Of a DNA stretch of 64,000 nt, positions 8,539 to 17,724 are shown piece by piece (position 1 is the stretch's first letter; each line of letters begins with the position of its first letter). The DNA is from an uncultured Myxococcales bacterium. GTDB taxonomy: Bacteria; Myxococcota_A; UBA9042; DTJE01. The stretch is taken from contig CAIZWN010000076.1 in NCBI GenBank assembly GCA_903936705.1, positions 1 through 64,000 of the forward strand. Reading direction: 5' to 3'. Position numbers and translations under genes: made by a program. The notes beneath the pieces were generated by a model that made no database searches, was not told the DNA's origin, and was given only the letters and a program-made list of their open reading frames with translations.

Positions 8539-9945
8539 CTACCCGTGCTGGATGCAGGTCTTCAGCAGCGTTGCCACTCCTCGGATCGAACGCCGCATCT
8601 GCTCGAACGACAATAGGTCCGGCAGCCGCCTCCACACGTACGCCGGACGAAGGTAGAATCGCCGGTAGGCAAACCGTTGGAGTTCCTTCAACTCCGCTTT
8701 GTCACGAAAGCCGTTCGGAATGAAAACTGGCCCCCGGAAGTCGATCTGAGACAGGTCCCAGGTGTCGTCCAGGCGCCCACAGTCGGCGAACGGATTTTCA
8801 AGCCCGTAGTATTTCCACAGGAAGAACTGCGCATAGTCGGGGGCCAGGTCGATGGCCAGGTCGATCGTCCGAAGGACGTCTGCCCGATCTTCGCCGGGCA
8901 AGCCCAGAATGAAGGACGCGGTGACCTCGATGCCGGCGTCCCTGGCAGCCCGAACAGCCTTCAGCGCGAGGTCCGGGGTGATTCCCTTGCCGACCCGATC
9001 TAACGCGTGCTGGTTCGCTGATTCGACGCCTACTAGGACGTTCCAGCAACCCGTAGCAGCCATGCGCTCCAAGACATCCGGCGTCATAAGGTTGGCGCGC
9101 ATAAGGGCCGACCAAGTCACGTCCAGCTTCTCGCGCTCCAGCCCATCGCATAACTCAAAAACCCATTCCTTCCGTATCCCAAACGTGGCGTCGCTGAACT
9201 GGATCTCGCGCGCCCCGTATCGCTCGATGGCAAACCGGATCTCGCGCAGCACGTCCGGCACCGAACGCAGACGGTAGTGAATAATCTTGCTGTAGGTAGC
9301 CTCCTTACAACAAAGGCAGGCGAACGGGCATCCCCGGCTCGCGAGGAGCGGGTACATCGGCGTACGTCTGTAGCGATGGGGGACGAAGGTATACCGCTTG
9401 AAATCAATCAGGTCCCAGGCGGGAAACGGGAGCTTGTCGAGATCCTCGACGACGTCTCCTGCTCCAGTCTCGACCACCCTACCGCCATCGCGTACGAGCA
9501 GTCCAGGTATAGCGGAAAGATCGGTTCCGCCGTGCGCGGCAATCCGGGCCATCGCCAGTTCATATTCGCCGCAAATCGCGAAGGACAGGCCTCCGGCATC
9601 GTCCATGCACTGGCGAAGAAACCCGGCGTCCACACTGCCGCCTAGGCCTAGGATCATGTGCGGGGCAGCGCCGTGAATCCGACGGACCAGTTCGATTGTC
9701 ACGCGTGGTTCAGTCTCGCGGGTATAGTCGAAAGGAAGGAGAAGCGTCAGATCAGGATTTACCTCCAGCACGCGTTCGACCGTCTCATTGATATCAAGAT
9801 CTTCGAGAAACGCGTCCAGAATCGAAACTTCGGTACCTGCTTCGCGAAGAACCGCCGCCGAGTACAATGCGTACTGCGGGGGATGACGAGGAAAGATCCC
9901 CTGTTTCGTGACGCTGAGAGGCGGCTCGATCAGGAGTACCCGCAT
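8539..9945 (-). CDS. B12-binding radical SAM protein (array member 3)
   Basis: A 468-residue protein starting MRVLLIEPPLS, the usual first strand of the cobalamin-binding domain in this family, followed by YALYSAAVLREAG and a LGLGGSVDAGF segment. The radical SAM motif is CPFACLCC near residue 208, with an extra Cys between the second and third ligands. ILGLPGED and a C-terminal RRFYLRPAYVWRRL complete the family pattern. Co-directional with neighbours at 58 and 64 nt. It probably transfers a methyl group or rearranges an unactivated carbon; the substrate is unknown. Confidence 0.9.
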   Translation of the reverse strand: MRVLLIEPPLSVTKQGIFPRHPPQYALYSAAVLREAGTEVSILDAFLEDLDINETVERVLEVNPDLTLLLPFDYTRETEPRVTIELVRRIHGAAPHMILGLGGSVDAGFLRQCMDDAGGLSFAICGEYELAMARIAAHGGTDLSAIPGLLVRDGGRVVETGAGDVVEDLDKLPFPAWDLIDFKRYTFVPHRYRRTPMYPLLASRGCPFACLCCKEATYSKIIHYRLRSVPDVLREIRFAIERYGAREIQFSDATFGIRKEWVFELCDGLEREKLDVTWSALMRANLMTPDVLERMAATGCWNVLVGVESANQHALDRVGKGITPDLALKAVRAARDAGIEVTASFILGLPGEDRADVLRTIDLAIDLAPDYAQFFLWKYYGLENPFADCGRLDDTWDLSQIDFRGPVFIPNGFRDKAELKELQRFAYRRFYLRPAYVWRRLPDLLSFEQMRRSIRGVATLLKTCIQHG

Positions 9946-10003
9946 GAAGGCTCCGACAGCGAATCATGACCGAGGGAAATGGTCGTGGATCAACCCAGGT
10001 TAG

Positions 10004-11470
10004 TCAACCCGAGATGGAACTCTGGGTTGAAGCTCCCACTCCCTTTTGCAAGGCCACGGCGGCGATGGTCCGCAAGGCGTCAGAAATGTCAGCAAAGGAC
10101 AGGGTCCGAAGCTGGAATAGCTGCCGCACGATCATCTTCGGTCGAAGGTAGAATGACAGGTGCGCGCGGGCCTGGAGCGCGATGATCTCTTGTGCCGTGA
10201 AGCCATCGGGAACGTAGACAGGCGGCACGTCGTTGCAAGGATAGGTAGTGTAACGCTTCCAGTCTTCGGGCGCCAGAAGCTTCCCCTCCGACAGCAACTG
10301 TTCGTACAACGGCGTTCCGGGATAAGGGGTGAACACGGTGTACTTAGCAAAATCCAGGTCCAGGGTTTTAGCAAACTGGATGTTGCGTTGCATCGATTCC
10401 CTGGACGCCCCCGGGACGCCGAGCATGAAGAAGCCCACGGTCTCGATGCCGGCCTTGCGGCACATCTCCACTGCTTTAATCGCGTGGTCCAGGCTCGCGC
10501 CCTTGTGCAGGGTGTCCAGTTCCTCGGCATCGCCCGCCTCGAACCCGAACATCAGGCGGCGCAGGCCAGATTCCCGCAGCGCTTGCAGGAGTTCCAGGTC
10601 CACTAGGTCGGTTCGGGTCTCGGTGATCCAGACCTGCCGTTTGTGCAGGCCCCTCCGAATCAGTTCGGCCGCGTAGTCCAGTCCTTCCTTCTTCCCCAGG
10701 GGGAAGATTGGGTCGACGAACGAGGGCTGCAGGATTCCGAACTTCTCGTAGACGTGCTCACACTCGTCCGCTATGTTTACCGCGCTCCTTTTCCGGCGAA
10801 CGTTGCCCATCACCCGCAGCGAACAGTACGAGCAATTGAAGGGGCAGCCCCGAGAGCCCAGAATCAGGATCCCGGGGTCCTTGACCCTCGCAAAACTGAG
10901 AATGCGATACCGCTCCATCGGAAACTTGTGCCACGCCGGGAAGGGCAGCGAATCCAGGTCGGCGATCCGCGGCCGCGGAGGCGTAGTCACGACCCGGCCC
11001 CCTTCCAGAAACGACAGACCCTGGATGCCATCCAGCGAGGGGCTTCCCCTCTCCAGGGCGCGGACCAACTCAACGAAGGTGATCTCGCCCTCGCCAATGA
11101 CCACGACATCGACCATGCCCTGTCGCAGCAGGGCATCCTTGAAGACCTCGGCATGCAGATTCCCTGCGACGATTCGCGCGCCAGGAACATGCTTGCGTAT
11201 GGACTCGACGATTCTCGGGGTGCCGGCCATCGTGGCGGTCACCAGGGACAGGCCGACGACGTCCGGACAGACGCGCTTCAGGCAGCGCTCGAGCTCAGCC
11301 TCGTCACCGGCCGCCAGTGAGTCGTCGTAGACCTCCACGTCGATGTCGGCACTTTCGAGCGCGGCCACCAAGTATGCCAGAGTGATCGGCGGCATCGGCG
11401 CCAGCACGCGCTGGTAGTCACCTCCGAGTTCCCGCTGGGAACGAAAGATGTTGATTAGAAGCACCTTCAT
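10004..11470 (-). CDS. B12-binding radical SAM protein (array member 2)
   Basis: A 488-residue protein with an N-terminal cobalamin-binding domain (MKVLLINIFRSQ, ITLAYLVAALES, VAGNLHAEVF) and a radical SAM motif CPFNCSYC near residue 215. FMLGVPGASRES replaces the usual GxPGET, and the C-terminus carries LSFYLRPKMI. ATG 11470 is chosen because GGAG stands 7 nt before it and the protein then begins with the canonical strand; a longer frame to 11527 adds only atypical residues. In array with 58-63 nt gaps on both sides. Substrate unknown. Confidence 0.9.
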   Translation of the reverse strand: MKVLLINIFRSQRELGGDYQRVLAPMPPITLAYLVAALESADIDVEVYDDSLAAGDEAELERCLKRVCPDVVGLSLVTATMAGTPRIVESIRKHVPGARIVAGNLHAEVFKDALLRQGMVDVVVIGEGEITFVELVRALERGSPSLDGIQGLSFLEGGRVVTTPPRPRIADLDSLPFPAWHKFPMERYRILSFARVKDPGILILGSRGCPFNCSYCSLRVMGNVRRKRSAVNIADECEHVYEKFGILQPSFVDPIFPLGKKEGLDYAAELIRRGLHKRQVWITETRTDLVDLELLQALRESGLRRLMFGFEAGDAEELDTLHKGASLDHAIKAVEMCRKAGIETVGFFMLGVPGASRESMQRNIQFAKTLDLDFAKYTVFTPYPGTPLYEQLLSEGKLLAPEDWKRYTTYPCNDVPPVYVPDGFTAQEIIALQARAHLSFYLRPKMIVRQLFQLRTLSFADISDALRTIAAVALQKGVGASTQSSISG

Positions 11471-11533
11471 GCCCGTTCTCCACGCCCAACCGGCGTCGAC
11501 ACATGGCCGGCCCCGATGGAACAACATCGTATC

Positions 11534-13060
11534 TCAGCCATCGTACCATTTCGGTTTCACAAGGCGGGTGTAGTTATCGTGCCGGAACGGGTTGACAAAC
11601 TGCAGCGTCGTAGAGGCGAAGATGCGCGCCGAAACCATCGCCCACCAGAGGTACATGTTCCGCCGGTAGGCACTGCTGGACAGAATCCCTTTCAGGAACC
11701 ACTTGACCCCGACGTATCGACGGCTCAACTCGATGATCGCTAAATCGATCTCCTCCCGTTTCATCTTCTCCGACCCCATCACCGGGGTCGACATGTCGTA
11801 GAAGTCGAAGTCCTCGACCTCCAGCCACTTATTCTCGTTGGCTTCCTGCCAGAAATCGGTTCCAGGAAAGGGGGTTGCAGCGTGGAAGGCAGGGTAATCG
11901 GCATCAATCAAGCGGGCAAACTCCAATTGCCGTTCGATGGATTCCGGGGTTTCGGAACGCACTCCGAGAATGAACGTCGCCTGGCGGAACACGCCGGGGT
12001 ACTTGCTCTGCAGCAAGCGGAACGCCTCGACGGACTGGCTCTTCGAGTAGAAGTTCTTGCCCCAGCCTTTCAAGTCGGCGTCCTCGGCCCGCTCGACACC
12101 GATGCAGAGATGTGCCAGGCCAGCGCGAACCATCTTTTCGAACACACCCAGGCGCTCGTCTCGGAGGATCAAGTCGGCGCGCATGAAGGCGAACCACTGG
12201 ATCGGCCATCCCTTCTGAATCAGGGCAGTAGCAAACTCGTCATTCCAAGCGGAGTCGATGTTGAACGTCGGGTCCACAAACACTAGGCTTCGTCGCCCGT
12301 ACTGCTTGTATAGGATCTCGATCTCCGCGACTGTGTACTCCACCGACTTGGTGCGCCAGCGGGGGTGCAGGGTTTCGCAGCCGTCTTTTATCTTGCGCTC
12401 GGCCATCTGTGTCCACCAGACGCAGAACGAGCACCTGGCACCGCATCCCCGACTGTGGTGGATGGTCATGGCACCCGCGTTGAACAGCCGTTTCGCCTGC
12501 CCGTAGCGATCCATCGGCATCAGGTCGAACGCGGGAATCGGCAGGCTGTCCAAGTCCTCGATCAGCTTGCGAGGGGGGGTCAGTAACACCTTCCCGCCAC
12601 TCATCAAAGCAATCCCCTCTACCTGCTCCGCGTCCTGCGTTCCCGAGTCTAGGGCCTTCAGCAGTTCCCGGAAGGTGATCTCGCCCTCGCCACGAACGAT
12701 ATAGTCGATCGGGTACTTGGGCAGGTACCGTTCCGGCAGGTTGGTAAAATGCGCACCACCTAGGACGGTCACGATGCGGGGATCGATGCGCTTGACCAGG
12801 TTAACCAACTTCAGAACCTCGCCGGCATACAGCGCATGGTTCTCGCCCGCGGCGACCACGTCCGGCGAGAACTCCCGGATACGGCGTTCCAGAGTCGCCC
12901 AACCCATCTTCTCCGGAAGGCAATCGATCACGCGTACACGCATGCCAGCATCGCGAAGAACCGCCGCCAGACTCGGTAGAGACTGGGGCATCATGAAATT
13001 GTCATGCTCGTTCATGTAGGGCCAGAGAAGGCGCGGCGGCGCCACAAGGAGAACATTCAT
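11534..13060 (-). CDS. B12-binding radical SAM protein (array member 1)
   Basis: A 508-residue protein and the first gene of the five-gene array. The N-terminal domain (MNVLLVAPPRLLWPYM, LGGAHFTNLPERY) is cobalamin-binding type; the radical SAM motif is CGARCSFC near residue 210, with Gly instead of the usual Pro after the first Cys. FILGVRSETPES stands where others have GxPGET. The C-terminal tail lacks FYxRP. The ATG at 13060 is preceded by a purine-rich but weak ribosome site. No clear promoter was seen in the ~400 bp upstream. Substrate unknown. Confidence 0.88.
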   Translation of the reverse strand: MNVLLVAPPRLLWPYMNEHDNFMMPQSLPSLAAVLRDAGMRVRVIDCLPEKMGWATLERRIREFSPDVVAAGENHALYAGEVLKLVNLVKRIDPRIVTVLGGAHFTNLPERYLPKYPIDYIVRGEGEITFRELLKALDSGTQDAEQVEGIALMSGGKVLLTPPRKLIEDLDSLPIPAFDLMPMDRYGQAKRLFNAGAMTIHHSRGCGARCSFCVWWTQMAERKIKDGCETLHPRWRTKSVEYTVAEIEILYKQYGRRSLVFVDPTFNIDSAWNDEFATALIQKGWPIQWFAFMRADLILRDERLGVFEKMVRAGLAHLCIGVERAEDADLKGWGKNFYSKSQSVEAFRLLQSKYPGVFRQATFILGVRSETPESIERQLEFARLIDADYPAFHAATPFPGTDFWQEANENKWLEVEDFDFYDMSTPVMGSEKMKREEIDLAIIELSRRYVGVKWFLKGILSSSAYRRNMYLWWAMVSARIFASTTLQFVNPFRHDNYTRLVKPKWYDG

Positions 13061-13472
13061 AAGTGAATCTTTCCCGGGCTTCGAGTCAGGGCCGCGGGCC
13101 TACAAAACCACAAACGGCGAACCCAATTCAGAGGGTACCATCCAGGCCCAGCAAAAAGGCGCGGACAATCCAAGGAAATCGTCACGGCTTCGGGTAGGGC
13201 CCCGGAGCCGGTCTGGGAGTGGGTTTCGGAGCCGGACGCCACGAAATCAACATGTTTTCTCCATTGCCAACGGTACCTAGGAATTGTACCGAGCGGCTTG
13301 TTGGCTGTCAAGAACTTCCTGGGCTGACCTATCCACTCATGTTGGCGACGGCGAGTCGGGTGGGCACCGGCACCCCTTTAGGCGCATAACACTTGAAAAG
13401 GACTGACAAAGTATTTGACAGATATGGGCCGATATCAGACAATTCCTTTGCGAAACCGTGGAGTTATCGAGA
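13061..13472. other. Intergenic region upstream of the array
   Basis: No gene was recognised. It separates the divergent array start (13060) from the IS4-like remnant (13473). Apart from the promoter-like pair at 13415-13443, nothing stands out. Confidence 0.5.
13415..13443 (+). promoter_or_regulatory. Putative sigma-70-type promoter
   Basis: TTGACA (13415-13420), a 17-nt spacer and gacaat (13438-13443). It lies 30 nt before the start of the IS4-like remnant and could have driven that transposase. Confidence 0.4.
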
Positions 13473-13660
13473 ATGTCGGCGGAACGGATTGTAGCCTTCC
13501 TCGGGCAGGTCTTCCAGGGTTTTCATCGGAAGAATCAGAAGACGCTTTCGGTTCTGGTTACGGCGCTGGTCACGGTGGGCAAGGTAGGTGTGGCCTCGCT
13601 GGTCTCCCCATCGTTTGAGGAGTGTAACCCAGGTCGCGGTTATACACCAGAACTAATTGC
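13473..13660 (+). pseudogene. IS4-like transposase remnant, N-terminal part
   Basis: From ATG 13473 the translation gives about 43 residues (including VFQGFHRKNQKTLSVLVTAL) that resemble the N-terminal helical region of IS4-type transposases. The similarity fades after VGVASL and the reading frame enters unrelated sequence before the IS701 insertion at 13669. No continuation was found on the far side of the IS701 element. The C-terminal part of a similar transposase lies at 26625-26930. Confidence 0.4.
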
Positions 13661-13668
13661 GCAGGGCA

Positions 13669-15225
13669 CTAGTACTACTGTGTCGTAAGCTTGGCAGTGA
13701 TACTTGACCTGTGTTTTGCTTCCTGGCAAGGAGGTGGACATGGGTGGTGTCAGCCGTCGCGAACGCTTCGAGATCTACCTTGGGAAACTGGCCGAGGCCT
13801 TGCGACACAAGGATCGTCGCGAGCCGCTACGGGCCTACTGCACGGGCCTGCTGCTCCCTGGCGAGCGGAAGAGCATGGAGCCGATGGCGGCCCGGCTGGA
13901 TCCGACCCGAGTCCAGGCGAGGCACCAGTTACTCCAGAACTTCGTATCGCAGTCGGCGTGGGATGACGAGGCGGTGATGCTGGCGGCCCGCAAGTACGCG
14001 CTGCCCGCGATGCAGGAGCACGGCGCAATCGAAGCGTGGATGGTGGACGACACCGGGTATCCCAAGCAGGGGAAGCACTCGGTGGGCGTGGCGCGGCAGT
14101 ACTGCGGGATGGTCGGGAAGACGGCGAACTGCCAGGCGGCGGTGACGACGTCGGTTGCGAGCGACTGGGCGAGCCTGCCGGTAGCGCACCGACTGTACCT
14201 GCCGGAGAAGTGGGCTGCCGACCCGGAGAGGCGGAAGAAGGCTGGGGTCCCCGAGGACCTCGCTTTCACAAAGAAGTGGGAAATCGCGCTCGCCCAGATA
14301 ACGACCCTGCTGGCGGAAGAGGTGCCGACCGGGGTCGTCCTGGCTGATGCCGTGTACGGAGATGCGTCGGGATTCCGCGAGGGCCTGACCGCGCTGGGGC
14401 TCCGGTACATCGTTGGTATCTGCGGAACGACGAGCGTGTGGCGTCCTGGGGAGGCACCGCTGCCTCCGGCCGAACGCAGCGCCCGTGGAAGGCCGCCGAA
14501 GCGGGTGCGTCGGGATGAAGACCATCAGCCGGTGGCCGCCAAGGTACTCGGGATGTCCTTGCCGATGTCAGCTTGGTCCGACGTGACCTGGCGTGAAGGG
14601 ACCCAGGGCGGCATGACCTCACGCTTCGCGCGAGTCCGGGTCCGTCCCGGTCACCGGGACTACTACCGGACGGAGCCGCGGGACGAGGAATGGCTCCTGA
14701 TCGAGTGGCCGGCGACCGAGAAGGAACCGACGAGGTACTGGCTGTCCACGGAACCGGCCGACATCGATCTCGCGGTCCTGATCCGGCGGGCGAAGCTCCG
14801 CTGGCGCATCGAACGGGACTACGAGGAACTGAAGCAGGAACTGGGCTTCGCTCACTTCGAAGGCCGCGGCTGGCGGGGATTCCACCACCACGCCAGCCTA
14901 TGTATCGCGGCCTACGCCTTCCTCATAGCCGAGCGTGCTCGGCTTTCCCCCCATGCAACTCCGCGTAAATCTCCCGTCGAAGCGCCTCCCGTACCCGTCG
15001 GTTTCCGACCCCGAGGATCCGCCCGTCCGGGCTGAACGCCACCAGCCAACGTCCATCGCGACTACCCGGATCGAGATTGCCAGCCACCTGATGCGCGAAC
15101 TCGAGTGGTGCCCTTATTGCCGGAGGCGACATGACGCGATCATAACCACGACCCCGGCTCCACGGAGCCTGATGACACGTCTACGCGACAGGCTGGCCAG
15201 ATGGCTTGCAACACAGTAGTACTAG
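13669..15225 (+). mobile_element. IS701-family insertion sequence with complete ends
   Basis: Terminal inverted repeats tactactgtgtcgtaagc (13673-13690) and its near-complement ending at 15221 (gcttgcaacacagtagta, 15204-15221) match at 16 of 18 positions. They are flanked by a CTAG direct repeat (13669-13672 and 15222-15225), which fits the 4-bp YTAR target duplication known for IS701. The element proper is therefore 13673-15221, 1,549 bp, with one transposase gene. Confidence 0.88.
13740..15035 (+). CDS. IS701-family transposase, probably frameshifted near its C-terminus
   Basis: 431 residues in frame from ATG 13740, which has AGGAGG 5 nt upstream. The protein carries the DDE-type core of IS701 transposases: WMVDDTGYPKQGKHSVGVAR (first Asp), VLADAVYGDASGFR (second Asp) and WRIERDYEELKQELG with its Glu. 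The frame stops right after GFRPRGSARPG. In the +1 frame, sequence resuming at AERHQPTSIATTRIEIAS and reaching CPYC looks like the usual IS701 tail, so one extra base around 15025-15032 has probably cut off about 45 residues. It may still be active if the tail is dispensable, or the extra base may be an assembly error. Confidence 0.8.
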   Translation: MGGVSRRERFEIYLGKLAEALRHKDRREPLRAYCTGLLLPGERKSMEPMAARLDPTRVQARHQLLQNFVSQSAWDDEAVMLAARKYALPAMQEHGAIEAWMVDDTGYPKQGKHSVGVARQYCGMVGKTANCQAAVTTSVASDWASLPVAHRLYLPEKWAADPERRKKAGVPEDLAFTKKWEIALAQITTLLAEEVPTGVVLADAVYGDASGFREGLTALGLRYIVGICGTTSVWRPGEAPLPPAERSARGRPPKRVRRDEDHQPVAAKVLGMSLPMSAWSDVTWREGTQGGMTSRFARVRVRPGHRDYYRTEPRDEEWLLIEWPATEKEPTRYWLSTEPADIDLAVLIRRAKLRWRIERDYEELKQELGFAHFEGRGWRGFHHHASLCIAAYAFLIAERARLSPHATPRKSPVEAPPVPVGFRPRGSARPG

Positions 15226-15365
15226 GTAAAAGATAAGCCTTCCGGCCTACTGCAATCCGACGTATCATAAGCCAGGAGTCGCTACAACGAGCCCGACGAC
15301 CGCAGGATAGTTTGCGATTCGGGGGTGCCACGACAAGGCCGATTCCGGGCTTGGCATAGTCATGT

Positions 15366-16376
15366 ATGAGGAATGATACGGTGAGTAACTCGCACCCCAA
15401 CTTGACGAACGCCACTTCGGGAAGCGTTTCCGGACCACGCAGATCCTTTCGCTACCACATTCTGTCAGTCGCCGGTATTGTGTGCTTAATGCTTCTCGTG
15501 ACAGAAGTGATTCTTCGCTTCCTGCTCGGCAACATTGGAATGCCAAAATACGTTCTTCATCCACCTGACGGTCGCTGTACCGGCCTGCAGCCAGGGACGT
15601 CTGTCGAATATACTGGTTGGGCATGGCGGGTTCCGAAGGTTATTCATGATGTAAACGGGCTTGGGTACCGTGGAGAGTTGCGTGAACGGGAAGACGCCTT
15701 CGGCGCCTTTCGCATTCTCATGATTGGTGATTCCTACGTATATGGCCAGGCGGTCGAGGCTGATCAGACCATGGCGGCTCACCTCGAACGATCGCTGGTC
15801 CGCCGTTCGTTACGCCCCATCGAAGTCCTGAACTTTGGCGTACCGGGGTTGAATCTGGAAGAAGACGTTGAACAGTACCGCAAGTTTGCTATTTCGTGGC
15901 GGCATGATCTTGTGCTGTTGGCTGCTGATAACAACGACCTGGCCGCGCCGATTTGCGACCTGATCGACCAACCTGTCGTGATGTGGTTGATGAAGCATGT
16001 TCGGTTGGCCAGGGTTGTGTACTATGTCGTCCTGGCTGTCACTTTGCCGGAACGCACGCAGGTGTCATTACTTTCGGAAGAGCGCATCCGGCGTGGTCTG
16101 GATGCGTTCGTCGAAGCCAGCCGTCGGGCTGGGGCGCGATTCGCGGTGTTTCTGGTCGATGGCACGATGCTGGAATGGGCACCGGAGGGGATGCTCGATC
16201 GGGAGGTAGCGGAACGCACCGTACCGTTGCTTGTGCTCAACCGATCGGAGATCGGCGAGAAAGATGAGATCGAACAGATACCTGGAGAGGGGCACTTCAG
16301 CGACGAGGGGAACCGGTTGGCCGCCATCCGCATCGAGCGATGGCTTGAGAGAAACGGGTTGTTGCCGGAACCCTAG
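15366..16376 (+). CDS. Membrane-anchored SGNH/GDSL-type hydrolase
   Basis: A 336-residue protein with one transmembrane anchor (about residues 30-54) and a periplasmic SGNH-like domain. Block I is MIGDSYVYG near residue 117 (nucleophile Ser); block V is probably GEGHFSDEGN near residue 307, where Glu precedes the His instead of the usual Asp. Such proteins often add or remove O-acetyl groups on exported polysaccharides. A paralogue lies at 34182-35435. Start ATG 15366; the ribosome site is weak. The gene sits 140 bp right of the IS701 element and 264 bp before the GT2 gene. Confidence 0.75.
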   Translation: MRNDTVSNSHPNLTNATSGSVSGPRRSFRYHILSVAGIVCLMLLVTEVILRFLLGNIGMPKYVLHPPDGRCTGLQPGTSVEYTGWAWRVPKVIHDVNGLGYRGELREREDAFGAFRILMIGDSYVYGQAVEADQTMAAHLERSLVRRSLRPIEVLNFGVPGLNLEEDVEQYRKFAISWRHDLVLLAADNNDLAAPICDLIDQPVVMWLMKHVRLARVVYYVVLAVTLPERTQVSLLSEERIRRGLDAFVEASRRAGARFAVFLVDGTMLEWAPEGMLDREVAERTVPLLVLNRSEIGEKDEIEQIPGEGHFSDEGNRLAAIRIERWLERNGLLPEP

Positions 16377-16566
16377 GTAGGCCCGGTCGCCGTACACAGC
16401 TCTCGGCATATGTCGGACAATTCAATCGGCTCCACTGTGTGCCGCCGTAATCGCCTTCCAGGCCGCCGTTCGTTCGCTGGGAAGCGCCATGTCGGCAAAG
16501 CCCTGCAATAGTTGAAGTCGGGAGTTGAAGATCGTTCGCTACAGCGTAACGCAATCGCTAAGTGCA

Positions 16567-16594
16567 TTGACAGCGGGAAGCTGGATTATAAGAT
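16567..16594 (+). promoter_or_regulatory. Putative sigma-70-type promoter for the GT2 gene
   Basis: TTGACA (16567-16572), 16-nt spacer, taagat (16589-16594), leaving a ~40-nt leader before the ATG at 16641. Confidence 0.5.
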
Positions 16595-16640
16595 GGCCGT
16601 TCGGTAGCGGCGGGCTGGGACCGCCACAGCGAAGGTGGGC

Positions 16641-17420
16641 ATGGGCATCAGGAAGGGACGGAAGACCACAGGTGCTGCGACCTTCGTGGCGGGAACCTCC
16701 GTCTCGTTCGTTATAGCGGCGTTCAACGAGGGACCCATGGTGGGCCGGGTCGTGGAGGGCGTCCGGGCTCATACCCCCGGTCTCGCTGAGGTGATCGTGG
16801 TCGATGACGGCTCATCGGACGACACCACGGAAGTTGCCGAGCTCGCCGGCGCCAGGGTGATTAGGCTTGGCCTCAACCGGGGCAAGGGAGAGGCACTGCG
16901 GGCCGGTATCCGCGAGGCCGTCGGCGAGGTCCTTATGTTCATCGATGCCGATGGCCAGGACGATCCGGCCGAGATTCCGTCACTGCTGAGGGCGTTGACG
17001 CCTGGTGTGACGATGGTGGTCGGTTCCAGGTTCCTCGGTGTCTTCCTCGAGGGCTCGGTGACGCCGCTTCATCGCCTCGGCAACCAGTTCCTTACCCGGG
17101 CCTTCAACCTGCTGTACGGCACGTCGTTGACCGACTTGGAGGCGGGCTTTCGCGCCATTCGTAGCTCGGCTCTTCATGTCCTGGACATGAAGGCGGTGCG
17201 GTACGAAGTCGAGGCGGAGTTCACGCTCCTGGTGCTCCGGAGCGGAGGTCGCGTCGTCGAAGTGCCGGTAACGCGGGCCCCCCGTCCTTACGGGCGCTCC
17301 GCGTTCCGATCCTTTCGGGACGGGTCCAGAATCCTGGCGCGTATGGTAGTCGGCCGGCTTGAGACGATGCGGATGTCGGTCCGCGCCATCCGGTCGGTTG
17401 CGGAGGACGACGTTCGGTGA
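16641..17420 (+). CDS. GT2-family glycosyltransferase (polyprenyl-phosphate type)
   Basis: A 259-residue GT-A fold enzyme. Landmarks are SFVIAAFNEGP, VVDDGSSDD near residue 55, the metal-binding DADGQDDP near residue 100, GSRFLG, and EAGFRAIR near residue 175. The soluble single-domain build resembles dolichyl/polyprenyl-phosphate sugar synthases, which load a sugar onto a lipid carrier at the cytoplasmic face. GTG 16635 is an alternative start, but ATG 16641 has AAGG at good distance. It is about as long as, and clearly related to, the protein at 40789-41478. GT-C proteins further right could use the product. Confidence 0.82.
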   Translation: MGIRKGRKTTGAATFVAGTSVSFVIAAFNEGPMVGRVVEGVRAHTPGLAEVIVVDDGSSDDTTEVAELAGARVIRLGLNRGKGEALRAGIREAVGEVLMFIDADGQDDPAEIPSLLRALTPGVTMVVGSRFLGVFLEGSVTPLHRLGNQFLTRAFNLLYGTSLTDLEAGFRAIRSSALHVLDMKAVRYEVEAEFTLLVLRSGGRVVEVPVTRAPRPYGRSAFRSFRDGSRILARMVVGRLETMRMSVRAIRSVAEDDVR

Positions 17421-17572
17421 GGATTAGGCTCGTCTCGACTGGCCTAGAGAATCCGGGGATCTGCGCCCTATCTGCCTACCCCGAGGCCCCCGTCTATTCG
17501 ACCGCTGTGTTATGCTAACCTCGCCTCTTCTCCACCGACAGCGGCCCCCGCAACTCCCTGCTGGCCAGCCTG

Positions 17573-17617
17573 TGATCTGGTCCCCGGATCCTGGACAGCC
17601 CGGAAAGCGAGTGGCGT
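17573..17617. repeat. 45-bp inverted dispersed repeat, copy 2
   Basis: Matches the reverse complement of 4182-4226 with one mismatch. It lies 17 bp left of a TAACCGCTCGGTA-type element. Confidence 0.9.
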
Positions 17618-17633
17618 CTTGGTCTGGTCTTGC

Positions 17634-17655
17634 GTAAGCGCTCGGTAAACCGCAT
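17634..17655 (+). repeat. TAACCGCTCGGTA-type element, copy 1
   Basis: Reads gtaagcgctcggtaaaccg followed by cat; one base differs from the copy at 28561-28582. Other copies are at 17892-17913 (minus) and 20660-20683. Confidence 0.7.
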
Positions 17656-17724
17656 CTGCGTGTCGCGGCAAAGCGGATCTGTCCTTCCGCCATGGCGGTC
17701 AGGGTTCAACGATTCAGTTGGTGT

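Noticed and set aside
10643-11320. 225-residue plus-strand ORF
   Set aside because: Lies entirely antisense to a B12 radical SAM gene and has low-complexity composition.
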